DNA of 9,267 bases from Mobilitalea sp. Lineage in GTDB: Bacteria > Bacillota_A > Clostridia > Lachnospirales > Lachnospiraceae. Numbering within the stretch: position 1 is the first letter of the stretch; every line of letters begins with the position of its first letter. Shown in pieces: positions 6,966 through 9,267 of the stretch. The DNA lies in contig JARKQP010000553.1 of assembly GCA_029974875.1 (NCBI GenBank), forward strand, positions 1 through 9,267. The letters run 5' to 3'. The notes beneath the pieces were generated by a model, which saw only the letters and a list, made by a program, of their open reading frames with translations, was not told where the DNA came from and did no database searches. The position numbers and the translations under genes are program-made.

Positions 6966-7910
6966 TTATTCTACTCTGATTCTTGGATCAAGTATGCCAT
7001 AGAGAATGTCAACGATAAGGTTGCAGGCGATAACAAACAGGGAGATCAAAAATACAATATCCTCTACAACAAAGTAATCACTGTTGTTGATCGCGGTTGT
7101 CAGCAACTGTCCAATTCCCGGTATGGAAAATAAATTTTCTATAATAACTGCGCCTCCGACAATACGGCCAAAAGCCATACCCATGACTGTTACCAACGGA
7201 ATCAGCGCATTTCGAAGTCCATGTCTTATAATAACCGCATTTTCTTTTACGCCCTTTGACCTTGCGGTCCTCATATAATCCTGACCCATTTCCTCTAACA
7301 TTGCGGAACGGGTTTGCCTCGCAAAGCTGGCAGACTGACCGATCGCCAATACTAAGACCGGCCCGGTTAACTGCTTTACGGCGGTGCCGAAATCGGCGAA
7401 GATGGAGGTATAGCCCTGCACCGGAATCCATTTTAACTTCAATGCAAATAATAAAATGATAATAATACCTAAGAAGAACTGAGGCGTTGCCAGTCCAATA
7501 TTGGATACAGCCGATATGAGGGAATCAATAAATTTACCTCGCCTGTAGGCAGATAGGATGCCTAATAAAACTCCGATAAAAACCGATAGGATAAATGCCG
7601 GTATGGATAATGACAGCGTTGCCAGGATACGTGCCGGAAGAATTTCAGATATATCCTTACTGTAGGTTACTGACAAGCCCATCTCCCCTTGGAATAATCC
7701 CGTCACCCATTTAAAATACTGTACATACACCGGCTGGTCGAAACCAAACAGCTTCGTATAATGATCAATCTGCTCCTGGGATGCGGATTCCCCGAGGAAA
7801 ATCTTAATCGGATCACCGGGCAGTGCCTGAATGATTAAAAATACGATGATTGTTACAGCAAGCAGAACAATAATAGATTGGCCGATACGTTTGAGAATAT
7901 ATCTGCTCAT
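6966..7910 (-). CDS. DppB/OppB-type ABC transporter permease
   Basis: A 314-residue integral membrane protein, the first permease of the importer. The N-terminus MSRYILKRIGQSIIVLLAVTIIVFLIIQALPGDP with first helix at about 11-30 is diagnostic of the DppB/OppB/NikB group. An extracytoplasmic segment with the FGFDQPVYVQYFKWV pattern (55-69) follows. Other helices are near 98-120, 132-157, 184-196, 233-254 and 283-303. The EAA coupling loop is at 211-238 (DYMRTARSKGVKENAVIIRHGLRNALIP). It ends LDPRIRVE, typical of the family. ATG 7910 is preceded by AAGGAGGT five bases away; this site overlaps the stop codon of the small ORF at 8041-7922, an arrangement shared by other junctions in this operon. 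It works with the DppC-type permease and the fused ATPase in the cytoplasmic membrane. Confidence 0.95.
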   Translation of the reverse strand: MSRYILKRIGQSIIVLLAVTIIVFLIIQALPGDPIKIFLGESASQEQIDHYTKLFGFDQPVYVQYFKWVTGLFQGEMGLSVTYSKDISEILPARILATLSLSIPAFILSVFIGVLLGILSAYRRGKFIDSLISAVSNIGLATPQFFLGIIIILLFALKLKWIPVQGYTSIFADFGTAVKQLTGPVLVLAIGQSASFARQTRSAMLEEMGQDYMRTARSKGVKENAVIIRHGLRNALIPLVTVMGMAFGRIVGGAVIIENLFSIPGIGQLLTTAINNSDYFVVEDIVFLISLFVIACNLIVDILYGILDPRIRVE

Positions 7911-7921
7911 TTGCTACCTCC

Positions 7922-8041
7922 TTAAAATACATTGGAGGAATACGGGCGTCGGATTTCTTCTCCTTCACCCGGTATCCTCTCCATAAGCTTTTCAAAAAAT
8001 TTTCCTAAAATCTTTTTAAAAAACTTTCCAAACCAACTCAT
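7922..8041 (-). CDS. Small ORF encoding a 39-residue amphipathic cationic peptide
   Basis: A hidden ORF in the gap between the binding-protein gene and the first permease, ATG 8041-8039 to TAA 7924-7922. The first 23 residues (starting MSWFGKFFKKILGKFFEKLM) form an almost ideal amphipathic helix: W3, F4, F7, F8, I11, L12, F15, F16, L19, M20 and I23 fall on one face and K6, K9, K10, K14, E17, K18, E21, R22 on the other. The tail is polar and charged and ends SSNVF. The stop TAA overlaps the AAGGAGGT ribosome site of the permease gene, as at real gene junctions here. The start is 16 bases after the binding-protein stop, behind only a weak AAAGAG site, so coupled re-initiation is likely. I do not recognise a family. 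It could be a membrane-surface peptide acting with the transporter. The caveat is that the DNA is rich in A- and T-runs, which favour Lys and Phe codons by chance. Confidence 0.5.
   Translation of the reverse strand: MSWFGKFFKKILGKFFEKLMERIPGEGEEIRRPYSSNVF
7935..7979 (-). repeat. Imperfect hairpin within the binding-protein/permease gap
   Basis: Arms 7935-7948 and 7966-7979 can pair as 5 bp (GAGGA/TCCTC), a 3x3 internal loop, and 6 bp (CGGGTG/CGCCCG with one G-T pair) around a 17-base loop. It lies after the binding-protein gene and inside the end of the small ORF. In transporters such as this an mRNA structure after the binding-protein gene can protect that message from decay and raise its expression over the membrane genes. 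There is no T-run after it, so it is not an intrinsic terminator. Confidence 0.35.
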
Positions 8042-8057
8042 TTATTCTCTTTATTGC

Positions 8058-9267
8058 CTACTTATCCAACCAACAATTTGCTGCACTCCAGCTGCTTGCA
8101 TGGGAAACTCCCCAGGCTCCGTCCTTCACATAATCAGCTCCTATAATAATCGGGGCACTTACATAAAGTACACTGCCAAACAGTGCATATTTATCATAAA
8201 TTAGTTCCTGCAATTGCCAGGAATATTTCTGTTTCTCCTCGTCCGTAGTTGCAGTACGGACCTGCTCCAATAAATTCATTGCATCCTCCGGGTGCTGTAA
8301 GCTCATTCCATAGAAGGTAGCCTTGATATCCAAATGTCTTCCCATGTAAAGTCCAAGATCCGGTGAAATTGATGCAAAATGCCAGTACAAGCCTTCCCAG
8401 CCGTTATACATATATCCCATAAAGGTAGTAGCATCTACGGTATTAATATTAACCGTAATACCCACCGCGGCCAAATAGGTCTGGATCAAGGTGCAAGCAT
8501 CTGTAAAGGTTCCTGCGTCGTGAAGCTGGGTCGTAAATCCATTCTCAAAGCCTGCAGCCTTTAAAAGCTCCTTTGCTTTCTCCGGGTTATACCCGTAACC
8601 TTTTACATTCGGGCTGTAAGTAAAGGTTCCCTCTGCTGCCCATTGATTCGTTAAATTTTTCGTTCCCTGGGACAATACCTGGTTTAATGCATCTGCGTCG
8701 ATTGCGTAGCATAATGCCTGTCTTACCTCGGGATAATACCAGGGGTTTATGCTTCCATCTGCATTTTTCTCATTTGCGCTGCTCGGAATAAGACCCAGAG
8801 TTTCTTTTCCATATCCATTTGTATTGCTATATTCAACATAGCCGGCCATATCCTTGAATTCCATCACAACCGTTGTGGGTGCATCAAAAAATACGTCAAT
8901 TTCTTTGTTCTGTAATGCATAATCTGCCGTATTTGTATCGGCAAAGATATTGAACACCACCTTATCCAAGTACGGTTTCCCCTCTTCCCAATAGGATTTG
9001 TTAGCCGCATAGGAAACATTGGAGCCTTCAACGACTGATTCACATACAAAGGCACCGGTACCGCAGGTATTTGTATAAGCCCATTCTTTCCCATTATCCT
9101 TGATTGCCGTAGGGGACATGCAAAGCACAAAGAAACCAATGGCCTCAAGCTTGGAGGAATTCCATTTTGTTAATGTGATTGTAACAGTATAGTCATCGGG
9201 ACAATCGATGGAAGCGATGTCTGCTACCTCTGTCCTGTTGTTGGCAGCATACTCCTCAATATTCCAT
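8058..9267 (-). CDS. Substrate-binding protein of a peptide-type ABC importer (SBP_bac_5), N-terminus missing
   Basis: The frame is open from the right edge to TAG 8060-8058, giving 402 residues of the C-terminal part; the real start and any lipoprotein signal peptide lie beyond the window. No internal ATG or GTG is a true start, because conserved family sequence (WNIEEYAANNRTEVADI, then YTVTITLTKWNSS) continues to the edge. Family landmarks are GTGAFVCESVVEGSNVSYAANKSYWEEGKPYLDKVVFNIF-type sequence (the 'GTGPY...R...Y...P.LD.I.F' region), DYALQNKEIDVFF, PEVRQALCYAIDADALNQVL (the conserved 'vRqAl.yAIDr' helix), YNPEKAKELLKAAGF, and a C-terminal region with aromatic residues. The protein would sit outside the membrane, tethered to the cell surface in a Gram-positive, and hand ligand to the permeases. 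Many Trp and Tyr residues suit a hydrophobic or aromatic pocket, but ligand prediction within this family is unreliable. Confidence 0.92.
   Translation of the reverse strand, partial: WNIEEYAANNRTEVADIASIDCPDDYTVTITLTKWNSSKLEAIGFFVLCMSPTAIKDNGKEWAYTNTCGTGAFVCESVVEGSNVSYAANKSYWEEGKPYLDKVVFNIFADTNTADYALQNKEIDVFFDAPTTVVMEFKDMAGYVEYSNTNGYGKETLGLIPSSANEKNADGSINPWYYPEVRQALCYAIDADALNQVLSQGTKNLTNQWAAEGTFTYSPNVKGYGYNPEKAKELLKAAGFENGFTTQLHDAGTFTDACTLIQTYLAAVGITVNINTVDATTFMGYMYNGWEGLYWHFASISPDLGLYMGRHLDIKATFYGMSLQHPEDAMNLLEQVRTATTDEEKQKYSWQLQELIYDKYALFGSVLYVSAPIIIGADYVKDGAWGVSHASSWSAANCWLDK

Noticed and set aside
7813..7995. Minus-strand 60-codon frame crossing the gap into the first permease
   Set aside because: It overlaps the permease gene by about 100 bases in another frame, and no ribosome site is seen. 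The 39-residue frame at 8041-7922 fits the junction much better.
7932..8204. Plus-strand 90-codon frame across the binding-protein end
   Set aside because: Antisense to both the binding protein and the small ORF, with no ribosome site or recognisable domain.
1..9267. CRISPR arrays, tRNA/rRNA genes, insertion sequences or phage genes
   Set aside because: I saw no regularly spaced repeats, tRNA-like folds, transposase motifs or terminal inverted repeats in the window.

Overview
The window looks like part of a chromosome from a low-to-mid GC Gram-positive anaerobe of the Clostridia, most likely a Lachnospiraceae-type organism. The grounds are AT-rich spacers with moderate-GC genes, near-perfect GGAGG ribosome binding sites before almost every gene, tight gene packing, and protein sequences of clostridial style. 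This taxonomic placement is inference. Every gene I accept is on the minus strand, so transcription runs from the right edge to the left.

Layout in transcription order: (1) 9267-8058, an ABC-transporter substrate-binding protein of the SBP_bac_5 (peptide/nickel) family, cut at its N-terminus by the window edge. (2) 8041-7922, an unlisted 39-residue ORF encoding a strongly amphipathic cationic helix. (3) 7910-6966 and 6955-6068, the two Dpp/Opp-type permeases. (4) 6055-4022, a DppD-DppF-like double ATPase fused in one polypeptide. (5) 3982-2630, an AtuA-family (DUF1446) protein with a TTG start. (6) 2516-2217, a 99-residue protein matching the small C-terminal domain that is fused to AtuA in other bacteria. 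(7) 2202-505, a cytoplasmic CocE/NonD-type (X-Pro dipeptidyl-peptidase S15-like) serine hydrolase. Gaps are mostly 10-38 bases and several stop codons touch the next ribosome binding site, so this is one operon. The exception is the 113-base gap between (5) and (6), which holds a perfect 20-bp palindrome.

Left of the operon, 257-504 is AT-rich. It carries a perfect 12-bp hairpin with a T-tract (399-432) and overlapping candidate promoters on both strands. Further left, 256-1 is the start of a separate minus-strand gene that resembles a MarR-like/winged-helix regulator family and is cut by the left edge.

How the genes may work together (inference): the binding protein captures a small amphipathic or peptide-like compound, the two permeases and the fused ATPase import it, the CocE-type hydrolase cleaves an ester or amide bond in the cytosol, and the split AtuA pair acts on the released acid or its CoA thioester. 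The substrate cannot be read from the sequence. The most novel items are the hidden small ORF between the binding protein and the first permease, and the combination of a peptide-type importer with a split AtuA and a CocE hydrolase.
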